From assembly GCF_002443255.2 (NCBI RefSeq), contig NW_019211455.1, positions 48,977,489 to 49,041,488 of the forward strand: a stretch of DNA of 64,000 bases. The letters run 5' to 3'. Below, piece by piece: positions 39,397-51,600 of the stretch (the stretch's first letter is position 1; every line of letters starts with the position of its first letter). The position numbers were made by a program, and so were the translations under genes. This DNA is from Varroa destructor. Lineage: Eukaryota > Arthropoda > Arachnida > Mesostigmata > Varroidae. Below the pieces are notes generated by a model. The model did no database searches. It was given only the letters and a program-made list of their open reading frames with translations, and was not told the DNA's origin.

Positions 39397-39427
<31 letters not shown>
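39397..39427 (+). repeat. CT / TA compound microsatellite in collagen intron
   Basis: Eight CT units pass into seven or eight TA units, about 60 bp before the acceptor of the last collagen exon. Length variation here could influence splicing of that exon (inference). Confidence 0.85.
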
Positions 39428-39485
39428 ATGAACAAGATGGTTATGGTAATGACTGGGTAATATTTTTCACTGGTCCTCTTTGCAG

Positions 39486-39607
39486 GTGCTTCTGGTCGAG
39501 ACGGTCCAATGGGATTGCCTGGCATTTCAGGCCAGAAGGGCGAACCTGGCAATCGGGGTCGGCCGGGGCGCAAGGGTGATCGCGGCGAGTCCTATGGGGG
39601 TTATTAA
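39486..39607 (+). CDS. Collagen-like protein, last coding exon with stop
   Basis: The exon enters in phase 1 after TTTGCAG and encodes 12 Gly-X-Y triplets (GASGRDGPMGLP to GDRGES), then the tail YGGY and TAA at 39605-39607. The protein therefore ends almost directly after the helix: there is no fibrillar C-propeptide, no NC1/C4 domain and no C1q head. This rules out fibrillar, type IV and C1q/TNF-like collagens for this end. The basic patch GRPGRKGDR could bind heparan sulfate (inference). The 3' UTR starts at 39608. No strong near poly(A) signal is seen; an ATTAAA lies near 40562 and an AATAAA near 41520, so the UTR length is unknown. Confidence 0.92.
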
Positions 39608-40466
39608 TTAAGACTTACTCGCTGGGGAATCGTCATTCACTCACACATTGACATAGAGCGGCACAGACGCGTTTGCACATAAAAGGACACAGAAGCAGAA
39701 AAAGACGCACACGCTTACACACCTATTATGCGATCCGCCAACTTGATCGTCGTATTTCTGCTTCTTTCGACCCGCAGGACGAAGACCGACATATCCATAT
39801 CTATGCCAAGCTAAAGAGACGTAAATTCTAACGAGAAATGGGCCAATAAGAGCTACTTAAGATTTAGTTAAAGCGATTAGATCAAAGGTATCTTTTGCTT
39901 TCCAAGAACGAACTTGAAGGCATCATAATCGAAATGTACTAAGTAACTTTGACCTAGTCGATTATCAAGTTAGGGGGATATTAGTGACAACAGAATTTTG
40001 AATGTGCTGTAACGAGGAATTCTTGTATGTAGCTTTGACGAACTCTAGGTCGACAGACACAGTACGGACAAAAACACGAGCAAATCCCATGAATGGAAAA
40101 AGTCAACGAGAGATCACATTGTACATAGCCAAAAAGGAAGAGTTCGGGCAGAGAAAAGTTGGACAAGCAAAATGGCAACCACAAAAGGTCTACACATGAC
40201 AGCGATATTTGACAGCTTCGTATTAACCAACCGCATCGGGCGACTCTACGAACCACTTAGAAAAGAACGGCTCGCGCCATCTTTCAAGGGTGAAACTCAT
40301 GACGGTGCGTTCCTGTCGTCCGTCGGTCAAAGCCTTTCAAAATCGGACGGGATTCCAAGTCTTAACGAACCGGTTAAGTAGGACCTGATGGTATTGCCAA
40401 CTCTGTGTATATTTCAAGTTTCTACTTTTCCACATGATCAATAATGCTTACTGATTGATCATTAAT

Positions 40467-40491
40467 TATATATATATATATATATATATAT
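40467..40491 (+). repeat. (TA)n microsatellite
   Basis: About 12 TA units. Similar runs occur at 12416-12433, 23438-23458, 41971-41990, 43092-43107 and 63590-63607. Confidence 0.9.
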
Positions 40492-43400
40492 TGGTGATGC
40501 GTATCATACTGATTATTTATGATTTGAATGTAACAAATAGTTACAACAGTCGTAAATATTCATTAAATGAAGAACGATGAGGATTTGAATGAAATATTTA
40601 GCGACAGTTCTTACTGGGTTGAGCTTATACAGATTGCAAAGGGCTACGAAGTGAAGGACACACAAAGCTGTGACAGGTGCTACCTGTAGTTTAATGGGTC
40701 GTGCTACAAAAACTCTTCCTTCGTGTGCCGATGGGTTAACTTGACCTCCCCTAAAATTATCAATGCTTGTAGACCCACAATCAGTATAATGGAATACTAG
40801 ATGTGCGTGAATGGAGATCAAAACCAAGGGAGTACCGCGATGGGGGGAGCATAACTTTAGTAAATATCGTGGTTACCCATCATTCTATTGTGTATTGAGC
40901 TATTGCCGAGTGAACCCCGGATCATGAATGGACCATTAGGTCAAGGAGAATATTTCAGGTTGTATTATAACAGTAGCACAGGCGGTATATCACCACCTTG
41001 AGATCAACACGTATAAGCATTCATTTGCACAAAAAACAATTATTAACTATAATTAATGCTTAATACAGTCCATACACATAAAGGTCTACACAGGATAATT
41101 TAGGTCAGTATACTTTCGTCTGAGTAGAATACTCTATATAAATGATACAACGTACGCATTTACACACGCATATAGACCGAATATATTTCAGGGTGAAGAT
41201 GTCGTTGGTGAGAATGTGGATTGGAGTAAAAGAATACATTGAAACATATTGATAAGCACAGATCAACTGTTTGTTATATTGCATTTGCTTCGTATGACAA
41301 CCAATCTGCGTTTACTGCTGCATAAAATAACGTGTGACGATCGACATAATTTTGGAATTAGTAAAATTATACTGCTATCAACGCGTATTACGCCCTTCTA
41401 CGGTTCGTAGGGTTAAAGCCAGCATATCGGCAAAACTGTGTTGCAGATGAGACCACACAGGGCGGCAGCATTTACATAATTGTAACCTCATATATGCAGG
41501 GTGTTTGGTGCTTTGCCTAAATAAAAACAAGTTTTTCCGTGCGCCTATCACTAAGAAAAAAAACATCCTTATTCAATACAACTGCCATTTCATAATTATT
41601 AAGGCTTCAATTTGGGGTCAGTGTCAATAACCACTGAAAACACATTTGTACGCCTAAATTTTTCGAGGCCCCTTTTAACCCAGCTGTACATGAAAGGGCT
41701 TTTTCTGTCTCCTAATGGATTCTCGAAAACGTTCAGTTATGACTGATTCTCTCTTAATGAATACGAACCTGCTTGTTTCGCCATGTTTAGCTTGCCGTTT
41801 TATTCTAAAAAAAAACTGGCCTTCCTTAGATTTCAGGAAGAGCGGACGAACGCGTGCCCACCGCGACAAAAAAACTTCGCAAAAATTTATTCCAACTTCT
41901 CCCAAACGCCCTATAGATCAGAACAGAGGAATTATAAAGTCACCTAAGTGGTCATCATATCCAGGGTTACATATATATATATATATATATAAGGAAAGAC
42001 TGAAAATGATAAGAAGAGGGCCATATTTATTCACGTGTTGCATATCTCATAAAAGTTATAAATTATGATAATAGAAGGATGATCGAGCGGGAAAACTACT
42101 GAAAGAGCTTAGAATAGTACTGTAAGCGCAATTACAAGATATGACTATGGCTATATAGAGTCATTAAAGGTTGGGATGAAAACGTGCATCCATTTGCTGT
42201 CGTATGTTTCCTCTACGTGTATAGATTCGAGAACCTAATACCTATATTTGTACGCTAGTGCTTTTTGATGACTTCTTCAAAAGATGTGGTTAATGAACTT
42301 CCTACCCAGAATGGCCCACATGACCTGTACCAAATGAAAACAGAGAAGGCAATGATGATAGCCGTGTACGAGCACTCCGTATCGTGGGGCATATGCCAGT
42401 ATATTAGCGATCAAACGTTTTTGAGACGTTAGCTTTGTTTACCTGTATCTCTCGAAGACTGTACGAAAAATGTAGGGAAACTGCGGCGAAAATGGTGGAC
42501 ACTGCGGAGCATTGTTGAAGCGGAACGACGAAAACCCTGTAAAGAACAAGACGCTGTGAGGCCGTTGACCGTTGAGGCCAACATAACCCAATCGTTTTTA
42601 GGGCCTTCAATACAATGTCTAATTTACGAATATCAATGCGGCCTTATTTCTAACACCGTCTATAGTAATGACATAAGCTCACCTTTTCGATTAGTAAACG
42701 TTAAGGAATATAGCTCTATTACTAATGAACGATAATTGTGTACATTATGGGGGAAAAAACACCAACAGAAACAGCGGTCTCATTATTATTATTATTACTA
42801 TTGCGACGTGACATAAGGCTAAACGACCGATAAGCAGAAGGGAACTGTGAAAGATTTTAATGAAACATATGGATATATAGGCGTCATAGTGGACGTAGTC
42901 ATTTAGTGGAAATAAATAGATAAATAATATTGATAGCGGAGAATGAGAATAGTTATTGAACAAGCGAACGACGCGTGTCGTTCGAACAACTTATGATGGA
43001 AGGACAAATAAGGAATAAAACACTATTAGTTGATTTGAAACATTTTCTATTGTCTTCAGACCGTGTGCGATTTTGACAAAATGTCTACCACTATATATAT
43101 ATATATAATTGGTTTATCTGATATCAGTCTATTCGTTTTCTATAATGTAGGTAATGTTGCACTATAGGTCATACCTTACTTTGCGTAGTAGTGGACTAGT
43201 TCGCGGTGGACGAGTGAGTCTTTGTCTCAGGCCGTCGACTGCGGCATTGCTTGATAGGACCGGGCGGCGGGGTCCTGAATTCAAATATTAAATAATTTTT
43301 TGTTGTACCAAACTATTTACCACTACATTCATCGTACGTGCTAGGCTGTCAGTCAAGAGGAGTTCGGTGTACACTAGATAACGGTAACTACTAAATGGCT

Positions 43401-43540
43401 GTCCTAATTGCTGTCCTTACGTACGGAGTCATTAACTATGCGCTTAGTTACCTGTGTAATAATTGAGGAGCCCTAAGGAAAATAGTGTACTGCGCCTCTA
43501 CCTTTAATCAATATACTGTTACGCTTTGCTTTTATTTCAG

Positions 43541-43611
43541 TTAGACTGTGTGGAAATGCTAGCGTCAACTAACACAGACTAAAAGCTATGTCAGAAATAA
43601 GCGTGCTGCAC
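43541..43611 (+). CDS. Candidate 5' exon with start codon (MSEISVLH)
   Basis: This 71-bp segment lies between a good acceptor (TGCTTTTATTTCAG) and a perfect-core donor (GTAAGTATG). Upstream frames contain stops, so the first part would be 5' UTR. An ATG at 43588 with G at -3 gives eight codons, MSEISVLH, ending exactly in phase 0 at the donor. The next candidate exon at 44190 also starts in phase 0 and is open, so the two join in frame across a 578-bp intron. No RNA evidence is available and both signals could be chance. Confidence 0.25.
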
Positions 43612-44189
43612 GTAAGTATGAGTGAAGGATAGATAGGTACGACTAGGCACGATTCGTCTAGACAGATTATCTAACAGACAATGGTCTTTATGTTACCTAC
43701 GGGCTGATTCATGAATTCTTCTACTAATTACATCTGTTGGGCACTATTCAACTTGAGTACATATAGTATAATTTCAACGGTGGTTAATTACTGATCTTGC
43801 TAGAAGCAGTAAAGGCCAGACATATGTTTTTTGCTTTGAGGTTTTCTCGTAAGTGTTCGTAAGTCAGATCAGATTCGTACCAAAATAACTTGATTAAAAA
43901 GCAGATCCAAAGAATTGTATTGGCAAATCGATGCGGCCACGCTCATTGAGCGCTGACAAGTTATTATTAAAGTTCAGCCTACTAGAACTTCTAATCGACG
44001 TTGCTATAATGTGAAAGAGGACAGCGAAGGGTAACTTATTACGCCGATGATTGTTGAACATGTTGAAAGGCATCGCTATCAAAAATTTTACCATACGAAA
44101 ATATACCAACGGGACAATCAACAATACACCCTGTTTGCAGCGTCTGATTCTGTGCGTGTTCGTTCCGCACCCTATTAACAATATTTCAG

Positions 44190-44587
44190 GCGTCGAATAG
44201 CGTAATATGGCAGAAAGTGAAGAACAAGGCTAGTGCTCTATCTGTCTGGCTCTTCTATAGGAAAACAATGACTGATTCAGCTAATAGCGGTTCCGCTGTC
44301 TCTATCCGCACGAACGATACCGCTACAGAATACTTAGTAGAACTGTTTATTATACGAAATAATGAGAAGACATCGTCATCCTATACAGTGCTTGGTCAAA
44401 TTGCGTCAACGAGCGAACTTCTCGTAGCCAAATTGATCGGGCATACAGCTGTGTATCAGTATTTTTTTACGGATATACGCCCTTCGCAAACTCGCTATTG
44501 TGTCGGCGCCTCTTCAGACCATAACTGCGATCAGCAAGATGCTATCGCATGGTCCAGGATTGCCTATTTGATATTCAACATTCAGAG
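44190..44587 (+). CDS. Candidate second exon, unrecognised protein
   Basis: After the acceptor AACAATATTTCAG the frame is open for 132 codons, starting ASNSVIWQKVKNKASALSVW and containing NDTATEYLVELFIIRNNEK, SELLVAKLIGHTAVYQYFF and three cysteines near the end. It ends at CAGAG|GTAACG, which can serve as a donor in phase 2. If unspliced, the frame stops one codon later (AGG TAA). Joined to the 43541 exon it gives a protein start of about 141 residues. The length is close to the chance maximum for this window, no domain is recognised, and codon use is not distinctive. It lies about 4.6 kb downstream of the collagen stop on the same strand. Confidence 0.22.
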
Positions 44588-46951
44588 GTAACGGGCGCTA
44601 GCTTTTGCGACGAGCAACAGAATTCGTTGGAGGAAAGCCAAAGTAAAAAGGCTACTAACGACGGATAACTTGAGTACCAATGGTACTCGGCTTATATATA
44701 GCCAATCGTATTAAAAAAATAAACTCCAAGCTTTGATTTACTCTTATCGTATACAGTTAAACCGTCTGCGGTCTTTTAACACAGATAAGCAGCGGATCGT
44801 CGCAAGAGTAATACCATAGATATCTGAAAGTTGATGCTCATATGAGCCAGCGCTCTATCTTTCATGATTTTGATCAAACAACTGAGGGTCGACTGCGAGA
44901 ACTTTTTATCCAAGAAATATATTTGTACTATATGTATGTATGTTCGCTTAGAATAACTGAGACAGTTCGGTGTAATAAATGGCGACCTGAGGAGAAGCAC
45001 ATTCGGTAGTATTCGGCCTTATTTGCTTGACAAACTATTGTCAACCTTGACATAATTTGTAGAGAAATCCTGCAAAGCCCTTCAGCTCCAGCGGCTCGAT
45101 TCTAGGAGCTCTTAACACAGAGGACCCACATTTTGAAATTAAGAACCAAAGAAGAAAATTGTTCTTTGTACGGTTGAAATTAAGTCTAACTTTCATCAGA
45201 TATAGATCCCTCTCTGTTAAAATATTTTTGCATCAAAACAGGCTTCATTTAAAGGCTTTTTAATGACAACGAGAATTCTTTTTTCAAGTTCCTTCCAATT
45301 ATACAGTGTTCTGTTCTCCGCCAGTCCTTCATCGCACAAATTAACCTCTACAAGAACTATTCGACCCGTTAAGGAAACGAGATAAACATAAAAATTAATG
45401 ATGCTCTGATAACGTTGATGTATTCAGATGACTAGCTTCTTAGCTCCGGTATGTGTTTACGCCTGGGGTTTTAAAACGCTGACTGCCGACGTCTTCGTAC
45501 GACGGTTACCGTTGGATACACACAGAGGCCTTCATATTTTCTGCAGCGTAGAAGCGCACCCAAGAGGAGAAACACAAGCAAGCGAGCTACCGATACCATT
45601 AGCAAACCTTTGCCCCAATCCCAGAAATTAATGGACTGTAAATTGTTCGACGTCAATGGGAAAAATTGCCATCTCCGGAAATGCGCTTTAAACATCCCGT
45701 ACGATTAAACGAGCTACGTGAGCACAGAATACGAGGCTTGAAAATTAGACCGCAATAAGCTAGTTCCACTTAGAGACTTCGTGGCAGCCCACCAAAAGCA
45801 GGTGGGTCGATGTTGTACCGAGTCGATTGGCCCCGGCCTTCCTGCCGATCACGGTCAGAATAACCGGTCGACACATTATTTGGAATATATAATAAACTAC
45901 ATTTTTGGGCTTTACCGACTTTTAGTTCATTGTCGATAGTAATTTGATGAGACAAACAATTAGTGATAAAATTAGATCGAACAACTATTTTGACAGTTGC
46001 TTTGGAAATGAGGGCAAATCGCATTTGTTTTTATTTTATGGAATCTACTTTATGTCATAATAAACATTGACAGGCGTGACGATTACTGGACATTAATAGC
46101 GAAAATCACGAAAGCCAACTGCAAATGAAACCGTGGACAAAACTTGGTAAAAGCAGATCAGGACCAAGAAAATATCCTCAGCGATAAACATATTTACTCT
46201 GGCATTTTGTGTTACATTAGACAGCCAGTCAAGCATCTTCCCACACCTTTTTTATATTTATGGCTGTTTTCATCATAGGCGCAATTTTGTTCGAAGATAA
46301 GTAACAATCAAATTATTGTTGATATATTGCACTATAAAATGTAAAAGGAGTATTTAAGGAGGCTAGTTCATTAAACAGAATCTCGGTTTCACATCTTTTC
46401 GATAAGCTTGACATTTCCTACCTGATTCTGCGCCGCTCTCACGCTATAGCAACTGTATGATACTCATTGGCACAGTGTCCACCCAGACCGCGAAGGCTGA
46501 TTTATGACAAGTCAGCTTGCCATAATAAGGTGTTTGCCCATTGATCTTGAAATGTGTCTGTAACATGTGGGGTAGTCTAACTGTGGAAGTCGGCACAGAT
46601 TATATCGACAATCCGACAGAATTTCTAGCAACTAACGGGAAAAGCAGTGCACATTGTGATTTTTGCTTCTACTCTACTCACGCTTCCCACTCGTATCGAA
46701 CCCCCATCTCCGACAAGTCCAAGAAGCAACGCAGCCGTAGACACGACAGCTGAGAGTCGCCTGGTGTAAGAACAGGTGAAAAGACCTTAGAGATGCGATC
46801 TGGAAATTAAGTTGGCCATACGACAGAACTTTTGAGTGAGTATAGTATATCTTTATGCTGAACTTTGAATGTCGTATCTAAACGTGTTAAGGGTTCACTG
46901 AAACTAAGCTGTTATAATGTATCAGCTAAATAATTATGTTTTCTGTTGCAG

Positions 46952-47068
46952 TTATTTACAGCTGGTCCTCCCAAAGCAACTGCTGACATATTCTGGCTTA
47001 TAATCGCTGATTATTCGCTTATAATCGCTGGTCTCCTGGTTGGTATTAAAACAGTGGCTAAAAATTGA
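46952..47068 (+). CDS. Candidate small terminal exon with poly(A) signal
   Basis: A good acceptor (TATGTTTTCTGTTGCAG) at 46951 follows a possible short intron whose donor TTTTGA|GTGAGTAT lies at 46834. Two frames stay open. Frame 0 gives 38 hydrophobic residues starting LFTAGPPKATADIFWL and ends TGA at 47066. A shifted frame continues the upstream PYDRTFD into YLQLVLPKQLLTYSGL and stops at 47001. An AATAAA at 47082 could end the transcript. The frame choice is unresolved, so only the splice-site and poly(A) arrangement is supported. A 21-bp tandem repeat lies inside. Confidence 0.13.
   Translation, partial: LFTAGPPKATADIFWLIIADYSLIIAGLLVGIKTVAKN
46996..47030 (+). repeat. 21-bp-period short tandem repeat
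   Basis: GCTTATAATCGCTG occurs twice, with starts 21 bp apart, inside the candidate terminal exon near 47 kb. The period is a multiple of three, so it keeps a frame open. Confidence 0.85.
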
Positions 47069-47204
47069 CAAATATAAGAGAAATAAACCCTTTTCGACAT
47101 TTTAATATGATAACCCTACCGGAGAACGATAACCCTAATTCAGAGTGATGCCACAATTATTATCACACATTTAAATAAATTGAATATTGTAAGTATTGAA
47201 TATC

Positions 47205-47229
47205 AAAAAAAAAAAAGAAAAAGAAAAAG
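47205..47229 (+). repeat. A-rich run
   Basis: Twelve A are followed by GAAA/GAAAAA units. A second A run of 14 lies at 47742-47755. Confidence 0.85.
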
Positions 47230-48519
47230 CAAGCCTTATATTCAGATCAGCTATTTCAAAGGTACAACGATGACTGATCAGACTGGTCAAATGCCTTTGA
47301 CTTAAATTTTCGACGTCGTACCATATCATCTAGGTTTTTACTAAAAACGCGGCGCCAACAATCAGTCGGAGGACTGTAATAAATGATAAAGAGTGTGTAA
47401 GGATATATGGGTAAAAATTCACGAAGAATGATTGTTGAAGAGAACCTTTGTCAAAAGGAATGAGAAAATAATACCTGCGTATTGGCCAAATACTCTTCCG
47501 TCTTGTAGCATGAAGAACAAATTGATAATTTTTCTAAAAGGTATCATTTAGCTGTGTGTTTAGCCCATATTGCCACACATAAAGGGATTAGGTACATCAA
47601 AAGTAGGATTATATAGACTATTAACTTTTATGGGAAATATCAGTGGCTCGACAAAACCTGATCAAGGAATGTTTTTCTTTTTTCCGAGAAAAACGGTTGG
47701 TCTTATCTGACGAAGACGATGCTGACGATTAACTTATTGCTAAAAAAAAAAAAAACTAGAGATTTTCATGCAAGAATGGGCCAATGCCCGTTTAGCAAGT
47801 AATAGTGTTCGATAAGGAGAACTTTATCGATATTAAAGTGATTACATTGAAACAGATGTAGCTGTAGTGGCCATCCATTATTCTGGCATGATTACGTTAC
47901 GTGTAGTTAATCTTGATACATGATTGATCTTATCTGGAAGATGATGACGTCTGTCGACGATGGCGTGTTACCTTAACGGTGCGCATATGGTGGCAATATT
48001 GTCGTCACAGTTTCTTTCAATAGCAGCCGTATCTGGCACAGCGAAAGCTTACTGGCTTATTGGAGATACGTATATATTATACTCTGAGATAGGTTAGTTC
48101 CTTGAACATGCCCAACGTAAGTTAGACTTAGAGAAATCATGTGCTATAGTTCATCGCAGTAATTCTAAACGAATACAATTTATTTCACTCCAGCTGCGAA
48201 CATGTAACTTCAGGATAAGTGAATGTGTAATAGAAATATATGATTTTTTTCAAGTTTAGAAAACTTCCGATGAAGTACAGATAGTCCTGCCATAGAGCAT
48301 ACATAAGAATTCGTTGATAGCAGCTCAACTGGCTCTATGCTCATGTGGTTCTGCCATTTTCTAAATTGAGATGCTCGCAACAGGAGCAGAATGTAATAGA
48401 CCAAGGACAAGTTCAATATATTCGATCGTTTCACCTACTCAAGTTCAGACTAACTAGTGTGGTTTTTATCGCTAATTCATCTTGAACCTATTTTTGTGTG
48501 TATTTCAATTTGTATTTAG

Positions 48520-48666
48520 CATGTGTCGTAATCCCTCTGTGTTCACAGTATTAGCCATAGGATACTCGATAGGCATTAGCAACACGGCCCCGCCGTATTA
48601 CTTACAAAACTTGTATAAATCATCTGGGCAATTGGGCATGTATTTACTAATAAACGGCAACTTTTC
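48520..48666 (+). CDS. Possible exon of a multi-pass membrane transporter
   Basis: A long pyrimidine-rich tract and acceptor (TTCAATTTGTATTTAG) precede a frame reading MCRNPSVFTVLAIGYSIGIS then NTAPPYYLQNLY. An R/K-N-P-x-F start, a hydrophobic span, then P-x-x-Y-L is the pattern at the start of the second half of some major-facilitator carriers (monocarboxylate-transporter type), which is why I keep it. The 3' border is poor (TTTTC|GTGACC) and a TGA overlaps it. The resemblance is by eye and weak. Confidence 0.12.
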
Positions 48667-51600
48667 GTGACCACCCATGTCTTGCCACTGGCGCAAGTAG
48701 TCGCATCGCGATCAGTCTACCTCCGTCGTCATCCCAGCTTACCAATCATTTCGTATGTATTATTCGAAACAACTTCGACTGTTTCGGGAGAGCTTTTGCT
48801 GGTCTTCAACCTGGGCTAGCGGAGCTACCTGCTGGGCGAAACGCACATTCTATCCGTCCTTCGTTTTCGTTAGGTGATGTACATGGTTGATTATTGCTAC
48901 GATGTAGCTAACCGGAGCTCAAAGGTAATTCATCCAATGGAAATGGCTTTGATTGAATAGGATCATCTACCTGTGCAATATTTAGGCCAGGTAGTTATAT
49001 ATGATCATCCGTGTCGTTCGCGTGCATTTACTTAAGTGGGACCATATATAAACAGAAACAATATTTCCTATGATTCTCGATAAACCCTTTTTCACCCTTC
49101 TTCGTAAACCAAATGCCAAGTAACGATCAAAAGGCTATCATACCGCCCGGCCTATTTGCCGCTGCAGTCATCAAATACAGACATTAACCTATCTGATCAC
49201 GTCATCATCCTTTGCGAGCGTTAGCGATCTTTAAGGGTCCGACCTCTCCCCAACACCACCAGCAGCAGCCAAGCTTTGTCGGAGAGCTCGACCAACAGGC
49301 TACAGGCAGCTGGCCGCTTAAAAGGCCTTTCAGAACGAAGCCCTTCGAAAATCGTTCAACTGCACAACCGGTCCAGGACGACTGTATCGGAAGTTGGGTG
49401 CTCGATATCGAACGCGCGAGAAGCTGGGCATAACGGTATTAAGGAAACACATGCGCCGCCTAGAACTTAGCCTGTGTTGATTTCGTGCAGTGGTCTGAAC
49501 TTCAAACACAGACAATCAGAGTGGCGGCAAGATGGATCACAGCTGGTGAGGGAAGCACCAGCGATGGCATAGGCACACGTAGAGCATAATAAAAAAACAT
49601 TTGAGATGTATATATGTCTCGAAGTTTGTCAAAGAATTCAGAATGTGTCAGTTCCAATGCGAGCCTTACAGACCTATGAGCTAGGCCGACGTCCGAGTGG
49701 TGCATTGGTTAGAAGAATTCATAGCTAGTTTTCTATGAGGAGGTGGCGGAAGCAACGAAAAACAATGTCGTATGATTAAATGAAAAGGCTCTGGAGCAGG
49801 ATCATTGTTAGTACCGCCAACTGCGGCCAGCATTAAGTCTTGCTAACAACTAATACAAGATTAACTAATGATTGATACAATATCAATAGATCGACAAATC
49901 TGTTGCCATTGCAATGAAAGCCGTTAACTAAATCTGGTATATAAGCTGATACATAACTCCCTAATGCAGAAGAGGTACCTGTGAAAATCGACAGATTATT
50001 CAGAGCGGATTGTGATTCGTTCCTGTTGTTAATATAGATACTTTAGCTTCAAAATAACAACTAAGTTAGCGTCGAGAAAGCTGTTTACGAGGCCTAAGAA
50101 CATAGTTAAGCTTCAATTAACGTCTGAGGCGATTCGTTCCCCAATGAGGCACTCTACTTCACCCATAATGCTGACACCGCACATTAATTCTGACATTCGT
50201 TTCAAACATATATTAAAAGGGATGTTATCATCCGACAGATAAAATAAGTGTCGTACTACAAAGGAAAAGCAGAGCTCGACTGCTTAGAGAAAGCTTTCCT
50301 AATAGGCTGGATGCAATGTGTCTAATCATACGATTGGCGGCTTAATTATGTCAAATCTAATTTTATTACGATTATTACTTTCACCGGGATATAAGTAAGT
50401 ATATTATGTGTGCAGCTGTTATTAATAGATCATATCTGGTGTACCCGTTCGCATAGTGGCATGGGTTTGGCTTCAAAAAATGGGTCATGTCATTCCGCCG
50501 CTACTGCTTAGTTCCAAGCCCCATCGACTACGACAATTGGTCTCTTCGTAGCACTCTTTTACTCGTTCAGTTATTGCAGCCTTCCCATTGCTTTTCGGTA
50601 CCCTACAAGGAGCGCTGTTTTTTTTTTCTCTCTTTTACTACTACTTTTTCTGGCCCTAGCTGTCGGCATCTCATCGAGGTCAAGAGTAGGCAAACGCTAA
50701 TGAGTAGACGCAGCAGGAGATTCCGTTGGGAGTTTTATTATCGATTTAACTTCGCACAGCCCGCCATTCTCTGAGCACGGTTACACCTTCAACTTTAAAC
50801 AAACAAGTCGGCATTTTAATTTCCTTAAGATAAATATAGAATCGACGTTGATGAAACATGGCCCAGCATGAAGTTACTTGCATATCAGCTAAACAATTTC
50901 TCCTCTTTCCATACAAGTGTGAGTGTAGTTATCTCCGTACATTTTAACTTGAAGAGACTACAGTAATCGAACATAGCAAATGTCTGCCGCTGACCAAAAT
51001 GATATTTCTCAATGTAGCTTGCAAAACGGTAGCTATTGAGCCAGAATTCGCAATAAAGTTTATGCGTTAATTATCCAACCAACGATCGTCTCATATTTAT
51101 CGTGAAAAACTTCACGCAGGATATCGCACTATATTGTGTTCTAGTATAGCATTATCGTTTAGAGATCTCGACGCCTTTGAATCAGGGCTCGAATAATAAC
51201 TAATGTAACTATAGTTGAGCCTTATCTGCCCCTTGTCGTCACGGCTAAATCGTACATGCAGAACGGCATTCAACACAATTTTGGCGGCACTTTTCCAGTT
51301 GTAGCTTGAATCACTAATCATAAGTATATTCGATATTCCTCCTCGTCCGCCTATCGGGAAACAAAAGAACGTATCAACAATTGGCAACCTACTTTTGAAT
51401 ACTTGACGCGATCGCGTAATGCAAGGTTCGCCCTCCTGAAAGGGCCCACACACAGCGGGAATAGCTGCGTAGTCGAAAGGCTGCGTTTCATCTGTTATCC
51501 ATCTGAAGCCGAATCATTTTCGCGCACGATGGACTGTTTTTGGATAGACGAAAGACGTTGAACCCTGCGACGTTTCTCCCCTCAAAGGGGTATTGGGGAA

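Larger units (their letters stand above)
34367..39485 (+). other. Introns of the collagen-like gene
   Basis: Four introns lie between the five coding exons: 34367-35003, 35217-37146, 37397-38631 and 38820-39485. All are GT..AG. The second holds a TTC microsatellite near 35758 and a possible 33-bp micro-exon near 35358. The fourth holds a hairpin at 39059-39091, a CT/TA compound microsatellite just before the last exon, and a stretch near 38958-39003 that resembles repeat-derived sequence. No other open frame in the introns looks coding. Confidence 0.85.

Noticed and set aside
43195..43285. tRNA or tRNA-derived SINE at the GC-rich patch
   Set aside because: No A-box or B-box match and no cloverleaf pairing.
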